From Candidatus Aminicenantota bacterium (lineage in GTDB: Bacteria > Acidobacteriota > Aminicenantia > Aminicenantales > Aminicenantaceae), in assembly GCA_014727835.1 (NCBI GenBank), contig WJMT01000075.1:1-46833 (forward strand): 46,833 nucleotides of DNA, read 5' to 3'. Within the stretch, counting starts at the first letter, position 1. The number at the start of each line of letters is the position of its first letter. Of the stretch, positions 7,551 through 16,073 are shown one piece after another. Both the position numbers and the translations under genes were made by a program. Under the pieces are notes generated by a model that ran no database searches, was not told the DNA's origin, and saw only the letters and a list, made by a program, of their open reading frames with translations.

Positions 7551-9623
7551 CTATCCTACTTTCTGAAATGTCTTTCTCTCGGAAAACTCCTGCTTTTTCC
7601 CATCATTCCAAGTGGAGACCGGTCTCAGGTAACCCACAATTCTGGAATAGACCTCGGTGCCTTCCCCGCAATCCGGGCACGGATTGGCTTCTCCCTTGAC
7701 ATAACCATGATTGGGACAAATACTGAAAGTCGGTGTGATGCTGAAGTAAGGGAGTTTTGTCTCAGCGATCTTCCTCACGATCTTTTTGGTTGTTTCTTTG
7801 TCTACGGATTCCGGAAGAAAAGCATGGAAAATAGTGCCTCCTGTGTAAAAAGGCTGTATTTCCTTCTGATGCTCAATGGCCTCAAAGATGTCTCGTGTGG
7901 CATCCACATTGAGCTGAGTGGAATTGGTAAGGAATGGATGTTTATCAGTTCCTGAAGTCTTTATGTTCATGTATTTTTGCTTATCAAGTCTTGCCAGCCT
8001 GTAAGAAGTGGATTCAGCCGGGGTGGCTTCCAAATTGAAAAGATTTCCGGTTTCTTCTTGAAATTCCTGAAGCACATCCCTCATAAAACCAAGCACTTTT
8101 TTGGTAAAATCCTTGGGTTCTGGCTCTTGAATGGCTTTGTTCAAGAAATTGATGCAGGATTCATGCATCCCCACAATTCCGATGGTCGAAAAATGATTGT
8201 CAAAATGCCCCAGATAAACTTTGGTGTAAGGAACCAGTCCTTTGTCTAATGTGTTGTTCACCACTTCTCTCTTCGTCTCTAAAGCTTCCTTGGCAAGCAC
8301 CATCATGTGTTTGAGCTGACTGAAAAATTCATCTTCAGTAGTGGCTTCATATCCGATCCTGTTCAGATTAATGGTCACCACACCTATAGAGCCCGTGGAA
8401 TCACCAGGGCCCCAGATATTTCCTGGCCTCTGCATCAATTCTCTCTGGTCTAGGTTCAGCCGGCAGCACATCGCTCTGATATCCCCAGGGTCCATCTCCG
8501 TACCCAGATAATTTTGAAAATAGGGGATCCCATATTTTGCCGTGGCCTCAAACAACAAGTCCGAAGCAGGTGAATCCCAATCAAAATCCCTGGTCAGGTT
8601 ATAAGTGGGGATGGGGAACGTGAACACCCGACCTTTCTGGTCTCCTTTCACCATGAGCTCGAGAAAGGCTTTGTTGATCATATTCATTTCTTTCTGGTAT
8701 TCACCATAGGTGGAGTCTCTTTCCTCTCCTCCCACCACCACTTTTTTGTCCTTCATATCCTCAGGAACAGTCCAGTCAAAAGTGAGGTTTGAAAAAGGAG
8801 TCTGCCACCCCCATCGAGAAGGCACATTCAGGCCGAAAATCAATTTTTGAAGGTCCTGTTTGACCCCATCATAATCCAGTCTATCTTCCCTGACAAACGG
8901 AGCAAGAAAAGTATCCACACTGGAGAATGCCTGCGCTCCAGCAAATTCACCCTGCATGGTCCCAATAAAATTGACCATATGAAGGGTGGCTGTTTCCATA
9001 TGCTTTGCCGGGAATGAATGAACCTGGTTAGCCACATGGCCAAAGCCTTTTCTCAAAAGATTTTCCATAGACCACCCGGCACAGTATCCCACGATTGGAT
9101 AGGAAAGGTCATGGATGTGCAGATCTCCACCGATATGCGCTCTCTTTGCGTTTTCCGAATAAATCTGATTCAAAGCAAAATTAGCCAGCACTTCCCCGGA
9201 AATCCTGGCATTCAAACCAGAAAAACTCATATCCCCTTCATTGCTGTTTTCCCTGACTTTCCAGTCATAATCATTTATATAATCCTTGATCAACCTTTCC
9301 AGATTGATCCCGATTTTCTTTGCCTCTCGGATCTCCTTGTGTCTGTCCCGATAGAGAATGTACGCCTTGGCCACTTCATGATAACCCTGTTTCATAAGCA
9401 CCATTTCCACAATATCCTGTATCTGTTCCACTGACGGGACCGTATATCCCCCAAATTTGTCCTCCAGTACAAATGTGACAATATCTGAGACGCTTTTGGC
9501 CACATTTTTATCCATGATCCCCTTGGATTCCATAGCTTTGTAAATCGCTTTGGTGATCTTTTCTTGGATAAAATCACTGATTTTCCCGTCCCTTTTTCTA
9601 ATCCTGGTAATGGTTCCAGCCAC
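7551..9623 (-). CDS. nrdD: anaerobic (class III) ribonucleoside-triphosphate reductase
   Basis: A 690-residue glycyl-radical enzyme that reduces ribonucleoside triphosphates to dNTPs without oxygen. An ATP-cone allosteric domain covers about residues 1-95. The central barrel contains AMCCRLNLDQ and NIWGPGDSTGSIG (about 405-435) near the active site. The C-terminus has a CxxH...CxxC zinc site (about 636-652) and the glycyl-radical motif RIVGYLRP with the radical glycine at about 664. The GTG at 9623 is preferred because AAGGAGG is well spaced; a TTG three bases upstream is the alternative. First gene of nrdD-grx-nrdG-dut-trmJ, under an NrdR-type operator. Confidence 0.93.
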   Translation of the reverse strand: MAGTITRIRKRDGKISDFIQEKITKAIYKAMESKGIMDKNVAKSVSDIVTFVLEDKFGGYTVPSVEQIQDIVEMVLMKQGYHEVAKAYILYRDRHKEIREAKKIGINLERLIKDYINDYDWKVRENSNEGDMSFSGLNARISGEVLANFALNQIYSENAKRAHIGGDLHIHDLSYPIVGYCAGWSMENLLRKGFGHVANQVHSFPAKHMETATLHMVNFIGTMQGEFAGAQAFSSVDTFLAPFVREDRLDYDGVKQDLQKLIFGLNVPSRWGWQTPFSNLTFDWTVPEDMKDKKVVVGGEERDSTYGEYQKEMNMINKAFLELMVKGDQKGRVFTFPIPTYNLTRDFDWDSPASDLLFEATAKYGIPYFQNYLGTEMDPGDIRAMCCRLNLDQRELMQRPGNIWGPGDSTGSIGVVTINLNRIGYEATTEDEFFSQLKHMMVLAKEALETKREVVNNTLDKGLVPYTKVYLGHFDNHFSTIGIVGMHESCINFLNKAIQEPEPKDFTKKVLGFMRDVLQEFQEETGNLFNLEATPAESTSYRLARLDKQKYMNIKTSGTDKHPFLTNSTQLNVDATRDIFEAIEHQKEIQPFYTGGTIFHAFLPESVDKETTKKIVRKIAETKLPYFSITPTFSICPNHGYVKGEANPCPDCGEGTEVYSRIVGYLRPVSTWNDGKKQEFSERKTFQKVG

Positions 9624-9675
9624 CAAGACCTCCTTTCATATTTTCATTTCCATCCCTCAACAGGGCTATCTGTGA

Positions 9676-9727
9676 ATTATATCCATATATTGTATATAAC
9701 TGACACTGTAAACACTAAATATGGTAT
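9676..9727 (-). promoter_or_regulatory. paired NrdR boxes with overlapping nrdD promoter
   Basis: Two matches to the NrdR box consensus acaCwATATATwGwgt are present. Box 1 (9680-9695) matches 11 of 16 positions with an intact C.ATATAT.G core. Box 2 (9712-9727, acaCTAAATATGGTAT) matches 13 of 16. Their starts are exactly 32 bp apart, the three-helical-turn spacing typical of NrdR operators. On the minus strand a perfect TATAAT (9681-9676) lies against box 1, so bound repressor would cover the promoter. NrdR senses ATP/dATP, which would give dNTP feedback on the whole operon. The divergent yjbQ gene shares the region. Confidence 0.7.
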
Positions 9728-9820
9728 CAGTATTAAGAACTTATACCTGTTTGTTTCCATTGTCAAGAAGAAAAATAAATTTTTTTAAAATGATTTGTGT
9801 TACACTCATTAAAGGAGCAA

Positions 9821-10228
9821 ATGATAAAGAGGATGAACACAATTCCTATCAAAACAAATCAAAAAGAAGAATTCTTGGACCTGACCGAAACAATTCAGGA
9901 AAAGATCAAGGATACCGAAATCAAAAAAGGTGTTTGTACGGTTTATGTCCCTCACACAACAGCAGGCGTGACCATCAATGAGAATGCAGATCCTTCGGTT
10001 AAGAACGATATCCTCATGACATTGAAAAAAGCAGTGCCTGATTCTCTCCCCTACACTCATGCTGAAGGAAACTCACCGGCTCATGTCAAGGCGAGCCTGA
10101 TGGGCTCTTCAGTTGAAATATTGATTGAAAAGGGACGTCTCAAACTCGGCACATGGCAGGGAGTTTTTTTCTGTGAGTTCGATGGTCCCAGAAAAAGACA
10201 AGTCTTCCTCCGCACTATTGAAACTTAA
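9821..10228 (+). CDS. yjbQ: YjbQ family protein (UPF0047)
   Basis: A 135-residue protein of the YjbQ/UPF0047 family, for which weak thiamine-phosphate synthase activity has been described in E. coli. The hallmark segments are HTTAGVTINENADPSV (about 45-60), SPAHVKASLMGSSV (about 84-97) and GTWQGVFFCEFDGPR (about 109-123), containing the conserved histidines and acidic residues. The ATG at 9821 follows AAAGGAG closely; an ATG at 9833 is the alternative. Length equals the family norm. It stands alone, divergent from nrdD and convergent with the HAD gene. The physiological role is unclear. Confidence 0.87.
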   Translation: MIKRMNTIPIKTNQKEEFLDLTETIQEKIKDTEIKKGVCTVYVPHTTAGVTINENADPSVKNDILMTLKKAVPDSLPYTHAEGNSPAHVKASLMGSSVEILIEKGRLKLGTWQGVFFCEFDGPRKRQVFLRTIET

Positions 10229-10237
10229 CACAGAATT

Positions 10238-10843
10238 TTAAAAAGACAGCCCCCATTTTTTGAGCTCAGCTTCAAGGTCTTTTCCAGAAACAAAGTGAAC
10301 GGTCTTCAGGCCCAACTCTTCAGCAGCTTGTATGTTTTCTTCCATGTCGTCTATAAACACAGCGGACTCAGGCTTGTCTCCAGCTAATTTTAAGGCCTGT
10401 TCAAATATGTGGTGTTCCGGTTTTACACTCCCTGTCTGATAGGAAAGAACGTAATCATCAAATATAAAGATTTCCGGATATCTTTTTTTTATAAAATTAA
10501 AATGCAGAGTATCGGTGTTGGAAAGTAAAATCAACTTTTTTTCTCCCTTAAGTTTGGAAAGAGTGTGCAACACTGAGGAATTCAGGGAAAAGATATCACA
10601 ATAGATCCGTTTGAATTTCTTGAAATCAATGTCTGCTTTAAATATTTTTTTCATATTGTGATAATACTCTTGTGGTGAAATGAGTCCTTTACAAAAGGAA
10701 TTGATCAATCCATCATGAAGCACAGGTATTTTCATGACGTCCTCCTTGTTCATGGAGGAATACTCTGAGATACGTTCTAGAAAAGCAGTGACATCAAAGG
10801 GGAGAATCACATTCCCCATGTCTGATATGACAGTTCGAATCAT
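10238..10843 (-). CDS. HAD-superfamily hydrolase, subfamily IA (YihX-like)
   Basis: A 201-residue HAD phosphatase. Motif I is SDMGNVILPFD near residues 7-17, with the nucleophilic Asp and the Gly-Asn-Val variant seen in the YihX branch (sugar-phosphate phosphatases). Motif II is LLSNTD near 104-109, motif III a lysine in GSVKPEHHIF near 140, and motif IV VFIDDMEENIQAA near 165. It is probably a cytosolic phosphatase on a small phosphorylated metabolite. Monocistronic, with its own promoter-like sequence 25 nt upstream. Confidence 0.85.
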   Translation of the reverse strand: MIRTVISDMGNVILPFDVTAFLERISEYSSMNKEDVMKIPVLHDGLINSFCKGLISPQEYYHNMKKIFKADIDFKKFKRIYCDIFSLNSSVLHTLSKLKGEKKLILLSNTDTLHFNFIKKRYPEIFIFDDYVLSYQTGSVKPEHHIFEQALKLAGDKPESAVFIDDMEENIQAAEELGLKTVHFVSGKDLEAELKKWGLSF

Positions 10844-10874
10844 GGTCTCTTATCCATTTTATTGGTTTGAAATC

Positions 10875-10903
10875 ATTTTATTAAATATTTGACCGCAACT
10901 CAA
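10875..10903 (-). promoter_or_regulatory. possible promoter for the HAD gene
   Basis: Minus strand TTGAGT (10903-10898), a 17-nt spacer, TAAAAT (10880-10875). It lies back to back with the zinc-ribbon promoter in a 112-nt divergent region. Confidence 0.35.
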
Positions 10904-10914
10904 ATGGAAGCAAA

Positions 10915-10943
10915 TTGACATGAGTTTTTTGCTGTGATATAAG
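10915..10943 (+). promoter_or_regulatory. strong sigma70-type promoter
   Basis: A perfect TTGACA (10915-10920), a 17-nt spacer and TATAAG (10938-10943). The expected transcript starts at about 10950, five or six bases before the ATG at 10956, predicting a near-leaderless message. Confidence 0.6.
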
Positions 10944-10955
10944 CGGTGCAAGGCC

Positions 10956-11285
10956 ATGAAAAAGTGCCCGTTCTGCGACCGCTCCTTCCCTGATGACCAG
11001 ATCATCTGCCCTCAATGTGATTCCCCCTATTGGAGCGCAGAGGATAGCCAAGAATATAACCATATTTCCAAACAAAAGAAAGAGGAAGAGGGCGGTTGTT
11101 TATCCCTTTTGCTGATGCCCATCACCATCTCTCTGCTTGTTACAGTATTTCTGGTCTCAGCTGGCTTCATTGTTCACCTTGTTATTCATTTAGAAAACAA
11201 CCAGGTCAAACTCCTCTGGATCGGTCTGTCTGTTCTGCTGGGAAGCGTTGCCTACAAATATTTTAAACACCAACAAGAAAAATAG
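10956..11285 (+). CDS. zinc-ribbon membrane protein of unknown function
   Basis: A 109-residue protein. Residues 4-25 hold two CxxC pairs (CPFCDRSFPDDQIICPQCDS), a classic zinc ribbon. A charged linker with an EEEGG stretch follows, then two hydrophobic segments (about 51-74 and 84-101), so the ribbon should face the cytoplasm on a short membrane anchor. I do not recognise a specific family. The only upstream signal is AGG four bases before the ATG. It precedes the membrane-anchored amidase by 23 nt and probably shares its transcript. Confidence 0.7.
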   Translation: MKKCPFCDRSFPDDQIICPQCDSPYWSAEDSQEYNHISKQKKEEEGGCLSLLLMPITISLLVTVFLVSAGFIVHLVIHLENNQVKLLWIGLSVLLGSVAYKYFKHQQEK

Positions 11286-11308
11286 TGGAGGTTGATTAAG
11301 GAGATTCA

Positions 11309-12973
11309 ATGATGAAAAAATATTTTATTTTAATACTGGTCACTTCAGTCATCACCGCCCTGATCGTTGTGTTTGTGACAAAAGACCAAGGAATCACAAC
11401 CCACCACATAAAAGCAGCTGAAGAAATCATCGGAATCGAGTTTTCTCCTGCAGAAAGAAAAATGATGCTGGATGCATTGAAAAGAAATCACAATGCTTAT
11501 CATCATTTAAGGACCATAAACATTGCCAATCAGATTCCGCTTTCACTTCTGTTCAATCCTTTAACGCCTCTGAACAAACCCCCGGCCCAAGACAAGAAAT
11601 CCTTTCATCCGGAGCTGAATGATGTGCATTTGCCCGAAAACTTTGAACAGCTGGCCTTTTATCCAGTGTCTCATTTGTCTCAGTTGATCAAACAAAGGAA
11701 AATCACGTCCACCCAGCTCACCCGACTGTATCTCAAAAGGCTGAAAACGTATGGCCCCCAGCTGAAATGCGTGATCACCTTGACCGAAGAGCGAGCTATG
11801 GAACAGGCAAAGCGAGCTGATAAAGAAATCTCCTCAGGCATCTATAAAGGGCCCCTTCACGGGATTCCCTGGGGAGCCAAAGATTTGCTGTCCACAAAAG
11901 GAATCAAGACTACCTGGGGAGCGATGCCTTATAAAGACCAGGTGTTTGACCAAGACGCCACTGTGGTCCAAAAGTGTGAACAAGCTGGAGCTGTACTGGT
12001 GGCAAAACTCTCCATGGGTGCACTCGCCATGGGGGATGTATGGTTTAAAGGGAAAACCCGTAATCCGTGGAATCCTGAACAAGGTTCCAGCGGTTCTTCA
12101 GCTGGTTCCGCCGCAGCCACAGCTGCTGGCCTGGTGGGTTTTTCTATCGGAACAGAAACACTGGGTTCAATCATTTCCCCATGCACCCGATGCGGAGTGA
12201 CAGGTCTGCGCCCCACTTACGGACGTGTGAGCCGATACGGAGCCATGGCTTTAAGCTGGAGCATGGACAAAATCGGGCCCATATGCAGAACAGTTCAAGA
12301 CTGTGCCCTGGTATTCAATGCCATTTACGGTCCGGACGGAAAAGACCTGAGTGTACACCATTATCCTTTCAACTGGGAGCCGGACACAGATCTGAAACAT
12401 TTGCGGATCGGGTATTTAAAAAAAGAATTCCAGAAGGAATATGAGAACAAGGATAATGATTCAAATTCCCTCCAAACTCTCAAAAATATGGGTGTTCAGC
12501 TCATTCCTTTCGAACTTCCGGATCTTCCCATCCAATCTATGAGATTCATACTTATATCTGAAGCGGCTGCTGCTTTTGACCAGCTCACTCGAAGCGGTCA
12601 GGATGAGCTTCTGGTCCGTCAGTCTAAATGGGCTTGGCCGAATTCGTTTCGCCAAGCCAGATTCATCCCAGCTGTTGAATACATCCAAGCGAACAGATTG
12701 AGACAGATCTTGATGCGTGAGATGGCAGATAAAATGAAAAAAATAGATGTTTACATCGCCCCCACCTCATCAGGAAACAACCTTCTTCTCACCAACCTCA
12801 CCGGACATCCGGCTGTGGTTATCCCCAACGGATTCAATAAACAAGGCACTCCCACCAGCATCACTCTGGTCGGAAGCCTGTTTGAGGAAGGAAACCTTCT
12901 GCGGATTGCCAAAGCCCTTCAGGATTCGTTCGATTTTCAAAACAAGCATCCTGATCTTTCTAAACTCGATTGA
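11309..12973 (+). CDS. membrane-anchored or exported amidase (amidase signature family)
   Basis: A 554-residue amidase-signature enzyme that hydrolyses a C-N amide bond through a Lys-Ser-Ser triad. A hydrophobic N-terminal segment (about 5-24) acts as signal or anchor. Residues 30-110 are an extra N-terminal region before the catalytic core. The catalytic Lys is about K191 (GIPWGAKD), the glycine/serine-rich loop is at 259-267 (GSSGSSAGS) with the cis-Ser at 263/264, and the nucleophile is about S287 (TETLGSI). GatA is excluded by the export signal and absent gatB/C. AAGGAG precedes the ATG by a normal distance. The substrate is unknown. Confidence 0.85.
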   Translation: MMKKYFILILVTSVITALIVVFVTKDQGITTHHIKAAEEIIGIEFSPAERKMMLDALKRNHNAYHHLRTINIANQIPLSLLFNPLTPLNKPPAQDKKSFHPELNDVHLPENFEQLAFYPVSHLSQLIKQRKITSTQLTRLYLKRLKTYGPQLKCVITLTEERAMEQAKRADKEISSGIYKGPLHGIPWGAKDLLSTKGIKTTWGAMPYKDQVFDQDATVVQKCEQAGAVLVAKLSMGALAMGDVWFKGKTRNPWNPEQGSSGSSAGSAAATAAGLVGFSIGTETLGSIISPCTRCGVTGLRPTYGRVSRYGAMALSWSMDKIGPICRTVQDCALVFNAIYGPDGKDLSVHHYPFNWEPDTDLKHLRIGYLKKEFQKEYENKDNDSNSLQTLKNMGVQLIPFELPDLPIQSMRFILISEAAAAFDQLTRSGQDELLVRQSKWAWPNSFRQARFIPAVEYIQANRLRQILMREMADKMKKIDVYIAPTSSGNNLLLTNLTGHPAVVIPNGFNKQGTPTSITLVGSLFEEGNLLRIAKALQDSFDFQNKHPDLSKLD

Positions 12974-12987
12974 CCTGACCTGTTTAT

Positions 12988-13015
12988 AAAAAAAAGAGCC
13001 CTATCTCAGGGCTCT
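12988..13015 (-). terminator. rho-independent terminator of the 13054-13800 gene
   Basis: A perfect 8-bp stem, AGAGCCCT (12995-13002) with AGGGCTCT (13008-13015), and a 5-nt loop. On the minus strand it is followed by eight U (complement of the A run 12988-12995), directly behind the minus-strand stop at 13054. On the plus strand it also lies just after the amidase stop, but without a U tract. Confidence 0.85.
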
Positions 13016-13053
13016 CAATTATGACCAAAACGAATTTTCAGCAGGTGTTCTTA

Positions 13054-13800
13054 TCAGAACAAACCAGCAAATATCACATCTGCATGAAACATCTCTCTGG
13101 TTCTTCGACGAGTGCTCCAATCCACTGTTTCTTTGAGTTGGATATAAAAATAAAATTTATCAAAAAGTCTCAGCTTATTCATGTAAAACCTGGCAAAACC
13201 TGTGAGATTATCCACAATCACCTTTCCGATTTCATCATCTGAATCTTGTTCATAAACAGTTATGCTCTGCATCTCTTCATTCTCTGAAAACGCTCCGTAG
13301 ATTTTTACCTTTTCCTTTCCTTCCCATGAGTCTTTTTGATTATAGGCAAGGCCTTCGATGGCTGTGAATTGCTCCCTTTGCTCCAGGCTTAAATAATCTT
13401 CTAAAACCGCTTCTTCGGTTCGAGTGAAAATATTGCTCCAATTGCCGGCTTCATCCTTGATCTCAAGGGTTTCTGCTATGAGAACTGAGGGGTTGGTTTC
13501 ATCAACTTTTCCCTCTCCTCTGAGCTGCTGGCCTTCCAATGTCTCAATCCCTTCTATCTCAAGACCCTCCTGAGCCACAATATCAAAGCCACCTGCTTCT
13601 GGAATGAAGATGTATTTTCCCACATGCACTTTGACCATTCCTTCAAACTCTATGACGCCCTCTTTGCTAGCTTCCTGGCTCGAAGCATCTTTTTCTGCAG
13701 TTCCACATGCTATTGTTCCCGCAAGAATAACAGCGCAAACCAAGAATGCAGTGCAGAGCAACCAGGATATCCTATTCAATTTAGTTTTTTCAATTGCCAT
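13054..13800 (-). CDS. hypothetical exported protein, possible lipoprotein
   Basis: A 248-residue protein I do not recognise. Residues 1-32 are a signal sequence ending in LAGTIAC; the cysteine suggests a lipoprotein, though the residue at -3 is Thr rather than Leu/Val, so the lipobox is imperfect. Residues 45-115 look beta-rich with acidic patches, where repeated 'EGIETLEGQQLRGEGKV'-like strands could form a small barrel; the C-terminus is mixed and basic. GGAGGT lies seven bases before the ATG. It has its own promoter and terminator, hence a single-gene transcript. Confidence 0.65.
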   Translation of the reverse strand: MAIEKTKLNRISWLLCTAFLVCAVILAGTIACGTAEKDASSQEASKEGVIEFEGMVKVHVGKYIFIPEAGGFDIVAQEGLEIEGIETLEGQQLRGEGKVDETNPSVLIAETLEIKDEAGNWSNIFTRTEEAVLEDYLSLEQREQFTAIEGLAYNQKDSWEGKEKVKIYGAFSENEEMQSITVYEQDSDDEIGKVIVDNLTGFARFYMNKLRLFDKFYFYIQLKETVDWSTRRRTREMFHADVIFAGLF

Positions 13801-13891
13801 GACTCATACCTCCAAAACTTTTAAAATCATAGGTCCTATTGAGAAAAAAATCCACTTTTTATGGTCTCTCTCGCTTTTAAAGATAGGGTAT

Positions 13892-13920
13892 TTTATACCA
13901 TTGAAAAAGGGAAAAGTAAA
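13892..13920 (-). promoter_or_regulatory. promoter for the 13054-13800 gene
   Basis: Minus strand TTTACT (13920-13915), a 17-nt spacer, TATAAA (13897-13892), about 85 nt upstream of the ATG. Confidence 0.4.
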
Positions 13921-13957
13921 GCACAAAATGAAATTCCTGCACCCAATGACAGGTCAA

Positions 13958-16048
13958 TTATTTCTTTTTGCTTCTTTTTGCAGAACGGCTTTTGGAAGAA
14001 GATCTGCTCCGGCTTGATCTTTGAGTCCTCCCTTTTGATGAACTCCTTGAACGGGATGAGGAGGAACGAATTCTGGATGAGGAACTCCGGGTGGCTCTGG
14101 GCCTTGAAATTCTTCGAGAAGAAGACACCGGTCTCTTCACTCTGGACCGGGAATTTCTTCTTGAGCTCACAACAGACCGGGAAGAGCTTGTTGAGCGGGA
14201 TACTACTCTCCTTGAACTGCTCGATGCCCTGGAATTGGCTCTGCTTGATATTTGAGGAACAGAGGATCTTTTTCTTGGAGATCTTCTTGCAGAGGACGAA
14301 GATGTTCTTGTATTGCTTGGATTAGCTATAGATCTTCTCTGTGGGGAATTGATGTTTCTCCGTTGGGTTGATCTGATATTCCGAGAGTCTCTGGATGCGG
14401 TACGTGATGAAGAGGACATTCTGGAAGGATAACGGCTTAAAATCTTTCTCTGTTTGGAACGGGCAGATCGGGAAGGCCTGGCTGCATTGGAATACTCCTG
14501 GCTTGTGCTGCGGGACCGCATCTGCATTGCCTGTGAAGACCGGGAAGAGCTTCTGCTTTTTCTGGAAGGGTAAGTCCTGATACCGGTGGCGCCTTTGTTT
14601 CCGGACCTGCTTCCTCTATTCACAATGCCGGTGGCCCTGGATGAATAAAGCGTCCTGTTACGCCCGGTCTTAGAGGTTCTGCTGACCTTATGCGAGGTTG
14701 TGGGATCTGTAGCTGATTTTCGGCCCGCTAATCCCTTCAAACCCTGAATGGAATTGACAGCACGTCCTGAAGAATAGACTTTAGATACACCGCGGACTCT
14801 CGTGTCTGAAAACATTTTGGCTGCCCTTAAGGAATCCGCACTTGTTTTATTGACAGCGGGCCTGATTTTTGGCTGGGCAGGACTCATGGATACACGTTCT
14901 AGTTTGGATGCTTTCAAAGAACTCAAGGCCACTTTCGAAACATTTCTTGCCTGCAGTTGGTTTTTTTGGACCACCACAAGGGCTCTTGAAGTTGAAGGAT
15001 AAGTATTGTGATAATAATTCCCATAATAATGGTTGTTGATGATGACTCCTGGATATCCATAATAACTCAAAGGGCACCAACCCACATAGCTGGGGCCGTG
15101 GTACCAATAAACCCATGCTGGGGACCATCTTCGTGTTGGAATCCAGTACCATCCGATACTCACACTCCAATGCCATCTTCCATAATGAGATACACACCAG
15201 CCCCATGGTTCATAGGAAACCCAGGTCCATCCTATGATAGGATACCAGACCCATCTTCCATTCAAATACGGCCTCCATGAGACAGATATTCTCTGGGGAA
15301 TCCAAACATACCCATAACGGTCGTGATAGCGCCAATCTCCGTAATAAGCAAGTTCTGCTTCATATTCATTCATCCCATCTGGAAGATACCGTGTTCCCCT
15401 TGCATATCTGCTGTAGAATGCATCTCTGGAGCTGTTCCATTCAGCAAAAGAGCCGCTGAAACTGGGATAAAAATATGTAGGTTGAGACAAAAATCGGCCG
15501 TTTGAAATCACTAATTTTTCCTCAGATCCCAACAGCAAAGATCCTTCCTCTCCGGCTGCTTCAGCTTGTCCCTCAAAAACCCTGATTTCGGTTTGATTGT
15601 TCTGGATGGTTGAAAAGTAATAAAGGCCTTTATCTAAAATGTAAAATGAACCATCCGGACTGTGAACTCCCATTATTTTTTGTTCGTTTAAAAAATCAAC
15701 TCTAACGAATATGTCCCCTGACAACAGGTGAACCGCGGTCACATCCTCTGCTTGATCAGGCATTTGGACTAACTCGATCTGAGTATTGATATTGATCCTT
15801 ATATAATTGCTTTCTCCGAGATGAACTTCAGCGCGTCCTTCTCTTGTTCCGACCTTATCTCCCTGTATGAGAGCTAAATTCACCACTCCTTCTTCATAAC
15901 CAAGGTCTTCGGCTCTTTGAATGAAAACATCACCCTTGACATAGCTCATCCTCGCATAACTGTCTTCATAATAATCAGAATTGGATCCAGCAAAAGACAA
16001 AGGAACCAAAACAACAAACATGATGATGATATTTGTAAGTTTTCTCAT
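13958..16048 (-). CDS. secreted FecR/DUF6600-type protein with a long Ser/Arg-rich tail
   Basis: A 696-residue exported protein. A signal peptide covers residues 1-20. Residues 25-165 resemble a FecR domain (VKGDVFIQRAED, GDKVGTREGRAEVHLG, VFEGQAEAAGEEG). Residues 200-345 form a tryptophan/tyrosine-rich DUF6600-like region with repeated W-x-W pairs (GRWVWYPIIGWTWVSYEPWG). A basic linker follows, and the last 204 residues contain about 75 Ser and 50 Arg, ending in SAKRSKKK. The ATG at 16048 is chosen over an upstream one because AGGAG and the signal peptide fit it. A sigma54-like promoter lies just upstream. Function unknown; the tail could bind anionic polymers outside the cytoplasm. Confidence 0.8.
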   Translation of the reverse strand: MRKLTNIIIMFVVLVPLSFAGSNSDYYEDSYARMSYVKGDVFIQRAEDLGYEEGVVNLALIQGDKVGTREGRAEVHLGESNYIRININTQIELVQMPDQAEDVTAVHLLSGDIFVRVDFLNEQKIMGVHSPDGSFYILDKGLYYFSTIQNNQTEIRVFEGQAEAAGEEGSLLLGSEEKLVISNGRFLSQPTYFYPSFSGSFAEWNSSRDAFYSRYARGTRYLPDGMNEYEAELAYYGDWRYHDRYGYVWIPQRISVSWRPYLNGRWVWYPIIGWTWVSYEPWGWCVSHYGRWHWSVSIGWYWIPTRRWSPAWVYWYHGPSYVGWCPLSYYGYPGVIINNHYYGNYYHNTYPSTSRALVVVQKNQLQARNVSKVALSSLKASKLERVSMSPAQPKIRPAVNKTSADSLRAAKMFSDTRVRGVSKVYSSGRAVNSIQGLKGLAGRKSATDPTTSHKVSRTSKTGRNRTLYSSRATGIVNRGSRSGNKGATGIRTYPSRKSRSSSRSSQAMQMRSRSTSQEYSNAARPSRSARSKQRKILSRYPSRMSSSSRTASRDSRNIRSTQRRNINSPQRRSIANPSNTRTSSSSARRSPRKRSSVPQISSRANSRASSSSRRVVSRSTSSSRSVVSSRRNSRSRVKRPVSSSRRISRPRATRSSSSRIRSSSSRSRSSSKGRTQRSSRSRSSSKSRSAKRSKKK

Positions 16049-16073
16049 TTTGTCTCCTTTCACCAATAATACA

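Noticed and set aside
13861-14325. Plus-strand open frames opposite the Ser/Arg tail, one reading as an acidic Leu/Glu-rich helix
   Set aside because: They are the mirror of Ser and Arg codons on the minus strand, lack ribosome sites, and the minus frame is continuous with a recognisable FecR/DUF6600 protein.
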